From Thermococcus sp. 21S9 (GTDB lineage: Archaea; Methanobacteriota_B; Thermococci; Thermococcales; Thermococcaceae), in NCBI RefSeq assembly GCF_012027635.1, contig NZ_SNUS01000001.1, positions 744,001 through 808,000 on the forward strand: a DNA stretch of 64,000 nucleotides, read 5' to 3'. A program made the position numbers and the translations under genes. Positions 25,512 to 34,520 of this stretch are shown piece after piece. A model generated the notes under the pieces. The model worked only from the letters and a program-made list of their open reading frames with translations, ran no database searches and was not told where the DNA came from. How positions within the stretch are numbered: position 1 is the stretch's first letter; each line of letters starts with the position of its first letter.

Positions 25512-26483
25512 ATGGCAATGCTCACCGTTGAAGACCTTAGAATCTACTACGCAACGCCCCTCGGCCACGTTAAGGCCGTTGATGGGGTTTCCTTTGAGGT
25601 TAGGGAAGGGGAAGTCTTTGGAATAGCCGGCGAGAGCGGTTGCGGAAAGTCAACGCTCGTTCACTCCCTAATCCTCAGGAAGCCCCCTATGGTTCATATG
25701 GGAGGTAAGGCCATCTTCAAGGGCAAAGACCTCATGACGATGAGCCCAAAGGAGTCCAGAAAAATCCGCTATACGGAGCTCTCGATAATCCCCCAGTACG
25801 CGATGAACGCCCTTAATCCAACGAAGAAAATCAAGGACATCGTGTGGGACTTGGCCATGGAACACGGCTACACCGATAAAAACGAGATAGAGAAGCTCCT
25901 CCGCGAGAGGCTTGAGATGGTCAAGCTCTCCCCCAAGGTCGCCGAGATGTACCCCGTCGAGCTGAGCGGTGGAATGAGACAGAGGGCGACGATGGTTGTC
26001 TCGACCCTTCTCAACCCCGACCTTCTCATCGCGGATGAGGTCACCTCTGCCCTCGACGTCACGACCCAGCGCGTCGTCATTGAGCTCCTCCACCACTTCA
26101 TGAAAGAGGGAATTGTCAAGTCCATCATCTTCGTCACGCATGATTTGGCACTACTTGACAAGATAGCCGACAGGATAATGATAATGTACGCGGGCAAGGT
26201 CGCGGAGATTGGCCCGACCGACGAAGTCATCAACGAGCCGAGCCATCCCTACACCCAGCTTCTCCTCAACTCCCTGCCGAGAATGGGGGTGCAGTACAAG
26301 AGGCAGAAGCTCAAGGGAATCCCCGGTTATCCGATAAGCCTTCTCAACCCGCCGAAGGGTTGTCGCTTCTACACGCGCTGTCCCTACGCCCTTGACAAGT
26401 GCCCGCACGAGGAGCCGAAGCCCGTGAAGGTTGGTGAGGAGCACTATGTGGCCTGCCACCTCCTCGGGGGTGAAAGCCAATGA
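25512..26483 (+). CDS. ABC transporter ATP-binding protein (DppD-like)
   Basis: 323 residues. Walker A GESGCGKSTLVHSL, Q-loop SIIPQYAMNALNP, signature VELSGGMRQRATMV, Walker B LLIADEVTSALDV, H-loop FVTHDLALL. The C-terminal oligopeptide-ABC extension ends with GCRFYTRCPYALDKCPHEEP, whose cysteines bind a 4Fe-4S cluster in homologues. Start at ATG 25512 follows the DppC stop by 1 nt. Pairs with the next protein as a heterodimer. Confidence 0.95.
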   Translation: MAMLTVEDLRIYYATPLGHVKAVDGVSFEVREGEVFGIAGESGCGKSTLVHSLILRKPPMVHMGGKAIFKGKDLMTMSPKESRKIRYTELSIIPQYAMNALNPTKKIKDIVWDLAMEHGYTDKNEIEKLLRERLEMVKLSPKVAEMYPVELSGGMRQRATMVVSTLLNPDLLIADEVTSALDVTTQRVVIELLHHFMKEGIVKSIIFVTHDLALLDKIADRIMIMYAGKVAEIGPTDEVINEPSHPYTQLLLNSLPRMGVQYKRQKLKGIPGYPISLLNPPKGCRFYTRCPYALDKCPHEEPKPVKVGEEHYVACHLLGGESQ

Positions 26484-27445
26484 GCGAACTTTTGAGGGTC
26501 GAGCATCTGACCAAAATCTTCACCTCTGGTTTCATAGGTGGCTTTGAGATTAGGGCCGTTGATGATGTCAGCTTCACTATACGGAAGGGCGAGATAGTTT
26601 CCCTCGTCGGCGAGAGCGGGAGCGGGAAGACCACCACCGGAAAGCTCATCCTCCGCCTCATCCAGCCTACCTCCGGAAGGATACTCTTTGAGGGTAAGGA
26701 CATCCTCCAGATGAGCAAGAACGAGCTCAAGAAGAACTACTACCGCCAGGTTCAGGCGGTTTTTCAGGACCCATTCGCGAGCTTCAACCCGCTCCACCCC
26801 GTGGACAGGGCCTTCGACCTGATATTCGACTCCTACCTCTCCGATGTCAGCAAGGGTGAGCGCGACGAAATGATTGACAGGGCCCTCATTCAGGTTGGCC
26901 TCAATCCGGACCAGATTCGCGGAAAGTTCCCGCATCAGCTCAGTGGCGGTCAGCTCCAGAGGATTCTCATTGCGAGGGCCTTACTGCTGAAGCCGAAGCT
27001 CCTCATAGCGGACGAGGCGGTGTCGATGCTCGACGCCTCGACGAGGATTGACGTCCTAAACCTACTCGGCGACTTCAGGGACAGGTACGGAACGTCCGTT
27101 CTCTTCGTCACCCACGACCTGGCGCTCGGCTACTACATCAGCGACACGACCATCATCATGTACCGCGGGACGATTGTGGAGATGGGGGACACCGAGAAGG
27201 TCTTCCACAACCCGCTCCACCCATACACCCAGATGCTCCTTGAGAGCGTTCCCGATTTGAACGTCAAGTGGGAGTTCAAGGGAATCGAGCCAGAAAAGGA
27301 AGAGGGAACCGTCTATTCTCTTCAGGGCTGTCGCTATGCGCCGAGATGCCCGAAGGCCAAGGAACTCTGCTTCAGAGCCCGTCCCGAGCTCCACGAGGTT
27401 GAGAAGAACCACTGGGTTGCCTGCCATCTTTACGGAGGTGAATGA
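26480..27445 (+). CDS. ABC transporter ATP-binding protein (DppF-like)
   Basis: 321 residues. Walker [17 protein letters not shown]-loop [12 protein letters not shown], signature [17 protein letters not shown], Walker [15 protein letters not shown]-loop [10 protein letters not shown]-terminal cysteine motif [15 protein letters not shown] mirrors its partner. Starts with ATGA overlapping the DppD stop. Substrate inferred from the chitin genes around it: dac, glmD, glmA. Confidence 0.95.
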   Translation: MSELLRVEHLTKIFTSGFIGGFEIRAVDDVSFTIRKGEIVSLVGESGSGKTTTGKLILRLIQPTSGRILFEGKDILQMSKNELKKNYYRQVQAVFQDPFASFNPLHPVDRAFDLIFDSYLSDVSKGERDEMIDRALIQVGLNPDQIRGKFPHQLSGGQLQRILIARALLLKPKLLIADEAVSMLDASTRIDVLNLLGDFRDRYGTSVLFVTHDLALGYYISDTTIIMYRGTIVEMGDTEKVFHNPLHPYTQMLLESVPDLNVKWEFKGIEPEKEEGTVYSLQGCRYAPRCPKAKELCFRARPELHEVEKNHWVACHLYGGE

Positions 27446-27446
27446 G

Positions 27447-28427
27447 ATGCACTCGACGATTAGGGAGATTAGAAAGACCCCCGAGGGCATAATAAAGGCT
27501 CAGAAGGCCTTTGAGGATTTCATAACCTCTCACGACTTCCGGTTACCGAGAGGGATAGTTTACACTGGCTGTGGCAGTTCACACTTCCTTTCAAAGTCGC
27601 TGGCCATGGCAACCACCCGCCTCGGGGGCAGGGGAGTGGCCCTCCCCTGCTCCGAACTTCTGTATTCGCGCGAGTGGTACAGCATAGGGAACCCCGAGCT
27701 TCTGGTGGCAATCTCGCGCTCCGGGGAAACGACGGAGGCAATCAAAGCCCTGAACTCCCTCAAAACACCAAAGTTCGCCCTCACTGCCTACGAGAGCACA
27801 CTCTCAAGGGAAGCGGACTACACTCTAATAGTTCCGGCCCACGAGGAGAGCGTCGTAATGACACACTCTTTTCCGGCCTTCTACTTCGCCTACCTTCAGT
27901 TGCTCCTCCACTCCTACGGAAGGGAAACCCTCGATGCCGGGCTCGTCTCCTTCCTTGCGGGCGAGGTGCTCAAGAACGAGAACTACGTGAGGGAGATAGT
28001 GGAGGGCTTCGACTTCCGGAACGTCATCTTCCTCGGCTCTGGGATACTCTACCCGATAGCCCTCGAGGGAATGCTCAAGATGAAGGAGATGGCCCTCTTC
28101 TGGAGCGAGGCTTATCCAACGTTCGAGGTCAGGCACGGCTTCAAGTCCATCGCTGACGAGGGAACGCTCGTCGTCCTGCTGGTGAGCGAGCCCTTCGACT
28201 GGCACGAGAAGCTGACGAGGGAGTTCCAGGGCCAGGGGGCGAGGGTTCTCACCGTCGGAAAGCGCGACACCGGGGCCGACTACTTCATCCGGGTTCCCGA
28301 GCCGGACGAACTTGCCGTTCCAGTTCTCTACCTCCCGGTAATCCAGCTCCTCGCCTACTACAAGGCCGTCTCGCGCGGTTTGAATCCGGACAACCCGAGG
28401 TTCCTCAGCAAGGTCGTCACGTGGTGA
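27447..28427 (+). CDS. glmD: Glucosamine-6-phosphate deaminase, SIS-domain archaeal type (GlmD)
   Basis: 326 residues of two SIS sugar-isomerase domains: [15 protein letters not shown] and [14 protein letters not shown] in the first; [20 protein letters not shown] with [15 protein letters not shown] in the second. This architecture is that of the T. kodakarensis GlmD, an isomerase-domain enzyme unrelated to bacterial NagB, giving fructose-6-P and ammonia from GlcN-6-P. ATG 27447 is preceded by GGAGGTGA. The 3' end overlaps the next gene's start. Alternatives in the family are GlmS-like isomerases, but the glutaminase domain is missing. Confidence 0.92.
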   Translation: MHSTIREIRKTPEGIIKAQKAFEDFITSHDFRLPRGIVYTGCGSSHFLSKSLAMATTRLGGRGVALPCSELLYSREWYSIGNPELLVAISRSGETTEAIKALNSLKTPKFALTAYESTLSREADYTLIVPAHEESVVMTHSFPAFYFAYLQLLLHSYGRETLDAGLVSFLAGEVLKNENYVREIVEGFDFRNVIFLGSGILYPIALEGMLKMKEMALFWSEAYPTFEVRHGFKSIADEGTLVVLLVSEPFDWHEKLTREFQGQGARVLTVGKRDTGADYFIRVPEPDELAVPVLYLPVIQLLAYYKAVSRGLNPDNPRFLSKVVTW

Positions 28428-30778
28428 TTGCGATGAAGGTCGGTCACGACGGTAAGGTCTATTACCTCGACGGGGAGCGCTTTCAGGTATACGGTGGAAC
28501 GCTCCAGTTCTTCAGGGTCCCAAGGGGGAGCTGGCGCGACAGGCTTGAGAAGATGAAGAGGCACGGCCTCAACACGGTAGACACTTACGTCGCCTGGAAC
28601 TGGCACGAGCCCGAGAAAGGGAAGTTCGACTTCACCGGCGAGACGCACCCCCAGAGGGACTTGGTGGGCTTCCTCGAGCTGGCGGAGGAAGTCGGCCTGA
28701 AGGTCATCGTAAGGCCCGGCCCCTACATCTGCGGTGAGTGGAGGAACGGTGGAATACCCGGATGGCTTATAAGGGAACACCCGGAAATACTGGCGAAAGG
28801 CCCCAACGGACCCCTGCCGAGGGACATCTACTACCCGCCGATTACATATCTCCATCCCACTTACCTTGAGGCCGTCTCGGAATGGTATGATGAAGTTCTC
28901 CCGATAATCAGGGACTACCTCTACACCAACGGCGGGCCGATAATAAGCGTCTCCATAGACGACGAGCCGTCCTACTGGGAGACCATCTTCCAGCCCTTCC
29001 TCACGGACTACAACGAGGTCATCACCCGTCCAGGCGGCCTGTGGGAGGAGTGGCTTCGCTCCAACTACTCCCTCGACGAGCTGGGCAAGCGCTATGGGGC
29101 GGGGATAGGCGACTACTCCGAGGTTCGTCCGCCGGCGAGCGAGGACGAGCCGTTGCCGAAGATACTCGACTGGCACCATTTCAAAATCTGGACCATCAAC
29201 CGCTACGTGGAAATCCTCTACTGGCATCTAAAGCGCTACATCGACGTCCCGATAAGCATCCTCGACCCCTACCTGCTCCTCTCTGCATGGAGGCACTTCT
29301 ACCGCTACGTTAAGGAGAGAAATCTCGACGTTCACCTCTGGACCGAGTTCTGGTACTCCTTCTACCGCTCCTTCGACCTGAAGGAGGATAAACTCGGCCA
29401 CATCTACTACAAGACCGGGGTCTACCGCTTCTACCAGGGGAGACTCGGAACTCCCCCGCTCAGCATAGAGACTCAGGTTTCTTTAGCTCATACAATTGAG
29501 CCGGACGAGGCCGAGCACCTCTACTCGCTGATAGCCTCTCTCGGAATCCACAACATCAACTACTACCTCTACGTCGGCGGTGAAAATCCGAGGGGATACG
29601 AGTCCCACAACGGCGTGACCTGGGACGTCTACTCGCCGATAGGCCTCGACGGGAGCGAGAGGCCCCACGTTGAGCCGATAAAGTGGCTCGGCGAGTTCCT
29701 GCTCAACAACCCGGACTTTGCGGAGGCGGAGCTGAGGCCGAGGGTGGCCTTCGGAACCTACGAACCCTACGAGGCTATAGCCACCTTCGGCCTGAGGAAG
29801 GGCCTGACCGAGAGCGTAAATATTTACGAGTACCTCCTCGGCGAGAGGGGCCTATTAACGCTTTTAGCGATGAGCAACGTCCCCTTCGACGTCCTCGACC
29901 TCGAGGAAGCTTCCCTGGAGGAGATGCTGGGCTATGGCCAGCTCTGGGTTTACAGCCTCGACTTTCTCTCAAGGGAGGTCCAGGACAAGTTAGTTGAGTT
30001 CGTTGAGAGGGGTGGAAACCTCGTAATTCTCCCGATGCTTCCATATCTCGACGAGAACCTGAAGCCCTACTCCGCCCTCGCCGAGTTCCTTGGCGTCGAG
30101 GTTGAGAGGGCCGAGGCGAGGGACAACCCAAGGCTGATTCAGTTCACGAGCGTCGAGAGCGAGGGAATAGACAGAATGCTCGTCAGGAACACCGTCAGAG
30201 AGGTTAAAGGCGGTGAGCCTTTCGTCTTCCACTACGGCAAACCGGTCGGAACGCTCGTCAGGAAGGGGAAGGGAAGCGCAATTGTGCTCGGCTTCAGGCT
30301 CCAGTACTACAACAGCTACCACGACCTCCACAGGAAGTTCGTTGACAAACTGCTTGAGATGCAGAATGTGAAGAGGAACTTCGAGGTCACGGACAGGGAC
30401 ATGATAGCGATTCCGCGCGGTAACTACCTCGTCCTGCTCAACCCCAGAGGCCACAGGGTCTTCGGAAAAGTGCGGTACAGGGGGATAGAGGTTCCCCAGC
30501 TCCTCGAAGGCATTGAGATGGGGAAGCGCGGTGCCCTCTTCCTGCCCTTTGGAGTTAGGGTCGGAGACGTTGAGGTGGTCTACGCAACGGCCACACTCCT
30601 CGGCGGGGATGGAAAAACGCTCCGCTTCAGGAACCACCTGAGCGGTTCCAGCGAGGTCGCGTTAAGGGGCGTTGAGGAGGTGAAGGCGATTGAGGGCAGA
30701 ATCGTGGACGAGAGCTTTGAGAACGGAATCCTGAGGGTCGTCGTTGAGCACGATAAAGAGTTCGAGCTCGGCCTTTAG
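28421..30778 (+). CDS. glmA: Exo-beta-D-glucosaminidase, GH35
   Basis: 785 residues from GTG 28421 (other starts: GTG 28424, ATG 28433). GH35 barrel: [53 protein letters not shown]. Acid/base Glu in [11 protein letters not shown] (E182) and nucleophile Glu in [10 protein letters not shown] (E350), 168 residues apart as in the T. kodakarensis enzyme. A trimer-forming glutamine-amidotransferase-like middle domain and a beta domain follow. It releases GlcN from the products of Dac. Last gene of the cluster; 7-nt overlap with glmD. Confidence 0.95.
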   Translation: MVIAMKVGHDGKVYYLDGERFQVYGGTLQFFRVPRGSWRDRLEKMKRHGLNTVDTYVAWNWHEPEKGKFDFTGETHPQRDLVGFLELAEEVGLKVIVRPGPYICGEWRNGGIPGWLIREHPEILAKGPNGPLPRDIYYPPITYLHPTYLEAVSEWYDEVLPIIRDYLYTNGGPIISVSIDDEPSYWETIFQPFLTDYNEVITRPGGLWEEWLRSNYSLDELGKRYGAGIGDYSEVRPPASEDEPLPKILDWHHFKIWTINRYVEILYWHLKRYIDVPISILDPYLLLSAWRHFYRYVKERNLDVHLWTEFWYSFYRSFDLKEDKLGHIYYKTGVYRFYQGRLGTPPLSIETQVSLAHTIEPDEAEHLYSLIASLGIHNINYYLYVGGENPRGYESHNGVTWDVYSPIGLDGSERPHVEPIKWLGEFLLNNPDFAEAELRPRVAFGTYEPYEAIATFGLRKGLTESVNIYEYLLGERGLLTLLAMSNVPFDVLDLEEASLEEMLGYGQLWVYSLDFLSREVQDKLVEFVERGGNLVILPMLPYLDENLKPYSALAEFLGVEVERAEARDNPRLIQFTSVESEGIDRMLVRNTVREVKGGEPFVFHYGKPVGTLVRKGKGSAIVLGFRLQYYNSYHDLHRKFVDKLLEMQNVKRNFEVTDRDMIAIPRGNYLVLLNPRGHRVFGKVRYRGIEVPQLLEGIEMGKRGALFLPFGVRVGDVEVVYATATLLGGDGKTLRFRNHLSGSSEVALRGVEEVKAIEGRIVDESFENGILRVVVEHDKEFELGL

Positions 30779-30838
30779 TCACTGCCTCCTTCACTTTTTG
30801 GCTTGAAACCTTTTTAAAGTCCCTTCCCTACTGTTTTC

Positions 30839-30898
30839 CGCGATGATGAGTGATGGGCGAACCGAAGGGTGAGGAAGGAAAGGTGATCGCTGAGCAAC
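30839..30898 (+). ncRNA. Box C/D guide sRNA candidate 1
   Basis: C box ATGATGA 30843-30849, D' CCGA 30862-30865, C' GTGAGGA 30869-30875, D CTGA 30890-30893. The guide before D' is 12 nt; the one before D is 14 nt. BRE/TATA (AAACC TTTTTAAAG, 30806-30819) sits about 26 nt before the predicted 5' end. D' and C' are degenerate, as often in Thermococcales. The RNA would direct 2'-O-methylation of rRNA or tRNA with L7Ae, Nop5 and fibrillarin. Targets not determined. Confidence 0.75.
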
Positions 30899-30926
30899 CC
30901 TTTTAAGCGCCCGTTCCAACTTTTTT

Positions 30927-30984
30927 CGGGATGATGAGTTCAGCCTTGTCCGAGCCGTGACGAGGGAGTGACGGACTGACCGTC
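30927..30984 (+). ncRNA. Box C/D guide sRNA candidate 2
   Basis: C box ATGATGA 30931-30937, D' CCGA 30950-30953, C' GTGACGA 30957-30963, D CTGA 30976-30979. Both guides are exactly 12 nt and the D'-C' gap is 3 nt, the canonical archaeal layout. A TATA (TTTTAAGC, 30901-30908) lies about 26 nt before the 5' end and a T-run follows at 30987. Targets not determined. Confidence 0.85.
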
Positions 30985-31050
30985 CCTTTTTTAAATTAAG
31001 CTAATCAAATTCGAAAACCTAATAACCTTAGGGAGCTGAAGGGAATTAGA

Positions 31051-31079
31051 AAGGTTTAAATATTGTGTGCATATGCACA
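31051..31079 (+). promoter_or_regulatory. CDF gene promoter with perfect 14-bp palindrome
   Basis: TATA-like GGTTTAAATATT at 31053-31064 is followed at once by TGTGCATATGCACA (31066-31079), a perfect palindrome ending 14 bp before the ATG at 31094. A repressor bound here would block polymerase just downstream of TATA. Metal-sensing ArsR-type or DtxR-type control of an exporter is an inference. Confidence 0.6.
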
Positions 31080-31093
31080 AAAATGGTGGTAGC

Positions 31094-31954
31094 ATGGAGG
31101 AGATTTACAAGCCCATATGGGTCAGCATAATCGGCAACGTCCTCCTCGCGGTCATAAAGCTCATCGTCGGTTTTCTCTATTCAAGTATAGCCCTCATCTC
31201 CGACGGCGTTCACTCCCTCAGCGACGTCGTTACGAGCGTCGCCGGCTACTTCGGCATAAAGGTGGCGTCAAAACCCCCCGATAAGGACCACCCCTTCGGC
31301 CACTCCCGCTTTGAGCCACTCGTGGCCTTTCTAATCGGTGAGGCCCTGCTCGTTGTTGCCTATGAAATCGGCAGGGACTCGGTCGAGAGGCTCCTCCACG
31401 GGGAGCACATAACGGTGAACTCGATAATGCTGGGAGTTACGATAGTGTCAATCCTCGCGAAGGAGCTGATGTTCCGCTACTCGGTTTACGTGGGCAGAAA
31501 GCTCAACAGTCAAATCCTTATCGCCGACGCCTACCACCACAGGAGCGACGTTTTGAGCAGTGTCGCGGTTTTAATCGGCCTCGGCCTCCAGAAGTTCGGC
31601 TTCCAGTACGGAGACGCTTTGGCCGGCCTCGTCGTCGCGGTCTTCCTCGTGAAGGTGTCCTTCGAGATAATCCTCGAGAACGTCGGTTACCTGACCGGAC
31701 GGGCCCCGTCCTTCGAAATCTGCGAGGAAATCAAGAGGCGCGCTCTGAGCGTCCCCAACGTCCTTGGAATCCACGATTTGAGGGCCCACTACGTCGGAAA
31801 CAGGCTCCACGTCGAGCTCCACATCGAGGTTCCTCCAAACCTGTCCCTGAAAGAAGCCCACGACGTCAGCGAGGAGGTGAAGAAGAGGATAGAGGAAATC
31901 CCCGAGGTCGAGAGGGTCTTCGTTCACGTGGATATAAAGGGGGTTACTGAGTAG
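31094..31954 (+). CDS. Cation diffusion facilitator (CDF) metal exporter
   Basis: 286 residues. IWVSIIGNVLLAVIKLIVG opens helix 1; ISDGVHSLSDVVTS (H-x3-D metal site in helix 2), DHPFGHSRFEPL, and ADAYHHRSDVLSSVA (second H-x3-D) are CDF hallmarks. The last 75 residues form the cytoplasmic ferredoxin-like domain (ELHIEVPPNLSLKEAHDVSE). It would export Zn2+, Fe2+, Mn2+ or similar ions. ATG 31094 has GGTGGT 3 nt upstream; starts further upstream fall inside the palindrome. Its 3' end overlaps the opposing ATPase gene by 11 bp. Confidence 0.93.
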   Translation: MEEIYKPIWVSIIGNVLLAVIKLIVGFLYSSIALISDGVHSLSDVVTSVAGYFGIKVASKPPDKDHPFGHSRFEPLVAFLIGEALLVVAYEIGRDSVERLLHGEHITVNSIMLGVTIVSILAKELMFRYSVYVGRKLNSQILIADAYHHRSDVLSSVAVLIGLGLQKFGFQYGDALAGLVVAVFLVKVSFEIILENVGYLTGRAPSFEICEEIKRRALSVPNVLGIHDLRAHYVGNRLHVELHIEVPPNLSLKEAHDVSEEVKKRIEEIPEVERVFVHVDIKGVTE

Positions 31955-33308
31955 CTTTTTCAAAATCTCTTAAATCAAAGGCCAAATATCCCTTTTCTTT
32001 GAGTCTCTCTTTTCCCTCGATGCTCTTCGCGATGATGCCGTAGTGATTTTCTCCCCTTAGGCCAAGGTTGGCTGATTTTTTCTCAAGCCGTCTGAGAACA
32101 TTCTCAGCGTCTCTCGCGTTCATATCCTTCCATTTGACTTCGAAGAAACCTGCATCACTGCTCAGGCTGTTCAATGCTACTAGGTCAATCTCTTCTCCCT
32201 TATCCCACCACCTTCCGATTTTCGTGAACCTGAATGGTAGAACTCCCTTTTGATTCAGTCTTATCAGAAACTCCTTCCCAACGCGCTCAAAGACCTCTCC
32301 CAGATATCTATTGAAATCCTCCCTAAACTCCTCGAAGCTTATCGCCCCAATCTCAATGTCGTCGCGGTAGGGGTAAACAAACCGGAGCCAGAAGCGGTAG
32401 TAGAAGTCCTTGACCCGGTAGACACCGAACCGCTTCCTTTCCCTCACAGTTACCGGGAACTCCTTGTAAACCAAATCGAGGGTTTCAAGGGTCTTCAGAT
32501 ACTTCGGAAGGTTCGTAACGGCAACCTTGGTCTCGTTCGCGATTTCAGTCAGCTTGGTCTTCCCGTCGTTTATCGCCTTGAGAATGTTGAGGTAGACGGT
32601 TGGCTCCCTCAGCTCGTCTTTCAGAAGTCTCTCCGCGTCCTCGTAGAGAACGCTGACTCTCCTATAGAAGTTGCGCTCCACGTTCTCCTCGACGCTCAGA
32701 GAATCGTCGAAGTAGTGCAGGTATGCGGGGATTCCGTCTATCGTGCCGTAGACCTTGACCATCTCCTCCCATGAGTAGCGGGGAAACGCCTCCCTCAGGT
32801 GGAAGAACCCCAGCGTCGAGAGCTTAATCTGGGCGGTTCTCCTTCCGTAGAGCGGGTTTTTGTAGCTCATCAGGCTCTCCATCGTTGAGATTGACGAGCC
32901 AAGGAGAATCAGCATTATCCTCGAATCCTTGAGAACCTCATCCCAGATGTACTGAAAGGTTGAGGGTATGGACTTGTCTTCCTCGACCCAGTACGGGAAC
33001 TCGTCTATAACAAAAACAAGCCTTCCGAAGGTTGTAACCTTCTCAAAAAACTCCTCAAGAGTTTTTGCTTCAATGAAGACGTTAAACTTCCTGTTGAAGT
33101 TTCTCACGAGCCTCTCAAGTTCGAGCTCCATCGGTTCTTTCCTTGCGAGGAAGTAGAAGGCTTTCTTATTCTTTATGAACTGTTTGACGAGCTCTGTTTT
33201 TCCTATTCTCCTCCTGCCATAGATGAGGACGAAGTGCGCTCTGTCCTGCCGGTAGAGTTCATCCAATGCATTCAGTTCATCCTCGCGGTCGATGAATTTT
33301 AATATCAT
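31944..33308 (-). CDS. Archaeal ATPase with C-terminal DUF234 nuclease-like domain
   Basis: 454 residues. N-terminal STAND-type ATPase: FIDREDELNAL, Walker A YGRRRIGKTELVKQF, Walker B LVFVIDEFPYW, sensor LILLGSSISTMESL. A winged-helix middle (LTEIANETKVAVTNLPKYLK) and a DUF234 end with EEIDLVAL and GFFEVKWKD, which looks like a PD-(D/E)xK nuclease core, follow. These proteins are numerous and mobile in Thermococcales; function is unknown. The gene is less G+C-rich than its neighbours, suggesting transfer. Confidence 0.87.
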   Translation of the reverse strand: MILKFIDREDELNALDELYRQDRAHFVLIYGRRRIGKTELVKQFIKNKKAFYFLARKEPMELELERLVRNFNRKFNVFIEAKTLEEFFEKVTTFGRLVFVIDEFPYWVEEDKSIPSTFQYIWDEVLKDSRIMLILLGSSISTMESLMSYKNPLYGRRTAQIKLSTLGFFHLREAFPRYSWEEMVKVYGTIDGIPAYLHYFDDSLSVEENVERNFYRRVSVLYEDAERLLKDELREPTVYLNILKAINDGKTKLTEIANETKVAVTNLPKYLKTLETLDLVYKEFPVTVRERKRFGVYRVKDFYYRFWLRFVYPYRDDIEIGAISFEEFREDFNRYLGEVFERVGKEFLIRLNQKGVLPFRFTKIGRWWDKGEEIDLVALNSLSSDAGFFEVKWKDMNARDAENVLRRLEKKSANLGLRGENHYGIIAKSIEGKERLKEKGYLAFDLRDFEKATQ

Positions 33309-33332
33309 GATATTTAATATCGCGTTATTAAT

Positions 33333-34487
33333 TTAAGCCTTTCGCACAATCTCCCCCAAATCCCTCAAAAACTCCTCCAGATGCTCCCTCCTCACATGGG
33401 GCATGAGAACAATTCTAATGTAACCGCGGTGCGCGCTGATTCCCCAGCCCCTCCTCTTCAGCTCCCCTTCCACCGCTTCAAGGTTCTCAGTGCCGAAGGA
33501 GACGATGTTGAGAACCGGCTCGCGGATGAGATAAACGCCCGGTATCTTCTTCAGCTCCGAGGCGAACCACCGGCTCAGCTCCATCGCCTTTCTCACGATT
33601 TCCTTGTAGCCCTCGAAGCCGAGGTGCTTAATCATCGCCCACACGGCGAGAGCGTTTGCCCCGGGCCTCGTTCCCGTTATCGTCGCCTGCCATATCCTCC
33701 CTCCGGCTAAGTAAGGGGCCAGAACGCTTATCGCATCGATGTACTTCTTCTCGCGGAAGATTATTCCCCCGGCGGGAATCGGTACCATGCCCATCTTGTG
33801 GGGGTCTATGGTTACGCTCTTCACGCCTTTAAGCCGGAAGTCGAAGTCCGGGATATCGTAGCCTAAAGCCTTGGCAAAGGGAATGACGAAACCGCCAAAC
33901 GCTGCATCGACGTGGAGCGGAAGCCCGTAGTCGAGGGCCAAATCGCTCAAAGCCGGAATGTCGTCAACCACCCCGAGGCCCGTCGTTCCAGCTATTCCCA
34001 CGATTCCAATCGTGTTGTCCGTAATCTTCTCCTCAACGTCCCTCACGTTGACCGAATAGTCCTTATTCAGCTCCGCCCAGACGAGCTTAACTCCAAGCAT
34101 CTCGCCGGCCTTGATGAAGGAGAAGTGGGCGCTTTTCGGAAGAATCAGTTCCGGCTTTTCCACATCCGCCAGGTTGCGGAAGGCCCTCACAGCCAGGATG
34201 TTCGCCTCGGTTCCGCCCGAGACTATGTGTCCGTAGCCCCTTTTGAGACCGAGGAGGTTTGAGAGCATCTCGACGGCCTCTTCCTCGACTTTACGGCTCC
34301 CCGTGTGCAGGCCGGGGTCGCCAAGGTTCCTGTCTATGAACTCCGTGATGATTCTAACAGCGAAGGGATGTGGATACGTGCACATCGAGCCGAGAATCTT
34401 TCCGGAGTCGAAGGTCAGGTCTTCGGCAGTCTTCCGCCGTAGCTCCTCAAGCACTTCATCCTCGTCCGCTCCCCTCTCTGGAAACAT
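33333..34487 (-). CDS. mfnA: L-tyrosine/L-aspartate decarboxylase family (MfnA-type, PLP)
   Basis: 384 residues, group II decarboxylase. PLP lysine in SVTIDPHKMGMVPIPAGGI, substrate loop HVDAAFGGFVIPFA, IVSGGTEANILAVRAF. In methanogens it starts methanofuran synthesis; Thermococcales have no methanofuran, and the T. kodakarensis relative supplies beta-alanine for CoA through aspartate decarboxylation (family knowledge). GGTGAGAGC before ATG. A minus-strand TATA (TTAAATT) is near 34520. Confidence 0.92.
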   Translation of the reverse strand: MFPERGADEDEVLEELRRKTAEDLTFDSGKILGSMCTYPHPFAVRIITEFIDRNLGDPGLHTGSRKVEEEAVEMLSNLLGLKRGYGHIVSGGTEANILAVRAFRNLADVEKPELILPKSAHFSFIKAGEMLGVKLVWAELNKDYSVNVRDVEEKITDNTIGIVGIAGTTGLGVVDDIPALSDLALDYGLPLHVDAAFGGFVIPFAKALGYDIPDFDFRLKGVKSVTIDPHKMGMVPIPAGGIIFREKKYIDAISVLAPYLAGGRIWQATITGTRPGANALAVWAMIKHLGFEGYKEIVRKAMELSRWFASELKKIPGVYLIREPVLNIVSFGTENLEAVEGELKRRGWGISAHRGYIRIVLMPHVRREHLEEFLRDLGEIVRKA

Positions 34488-34520
34488 GCTCTCACCTGGG
34501 GGCGGTAGGGTTCGTTGAAT

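Larger units (their letters stand above)
30779..31093. other. Non-coding spacer between glmA and the CDF transporter gene
   Basis: 315 bp without a protein gene. It holds two box C/D sRNA genes in tandem, each with its own TATA element (TTTTTAAAG at 30811; TTTTAAGC at 30901), a T-run terminator at about 30987-30992, and the promoter and palindrome of the CDF gene. Confidence 0.7.
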
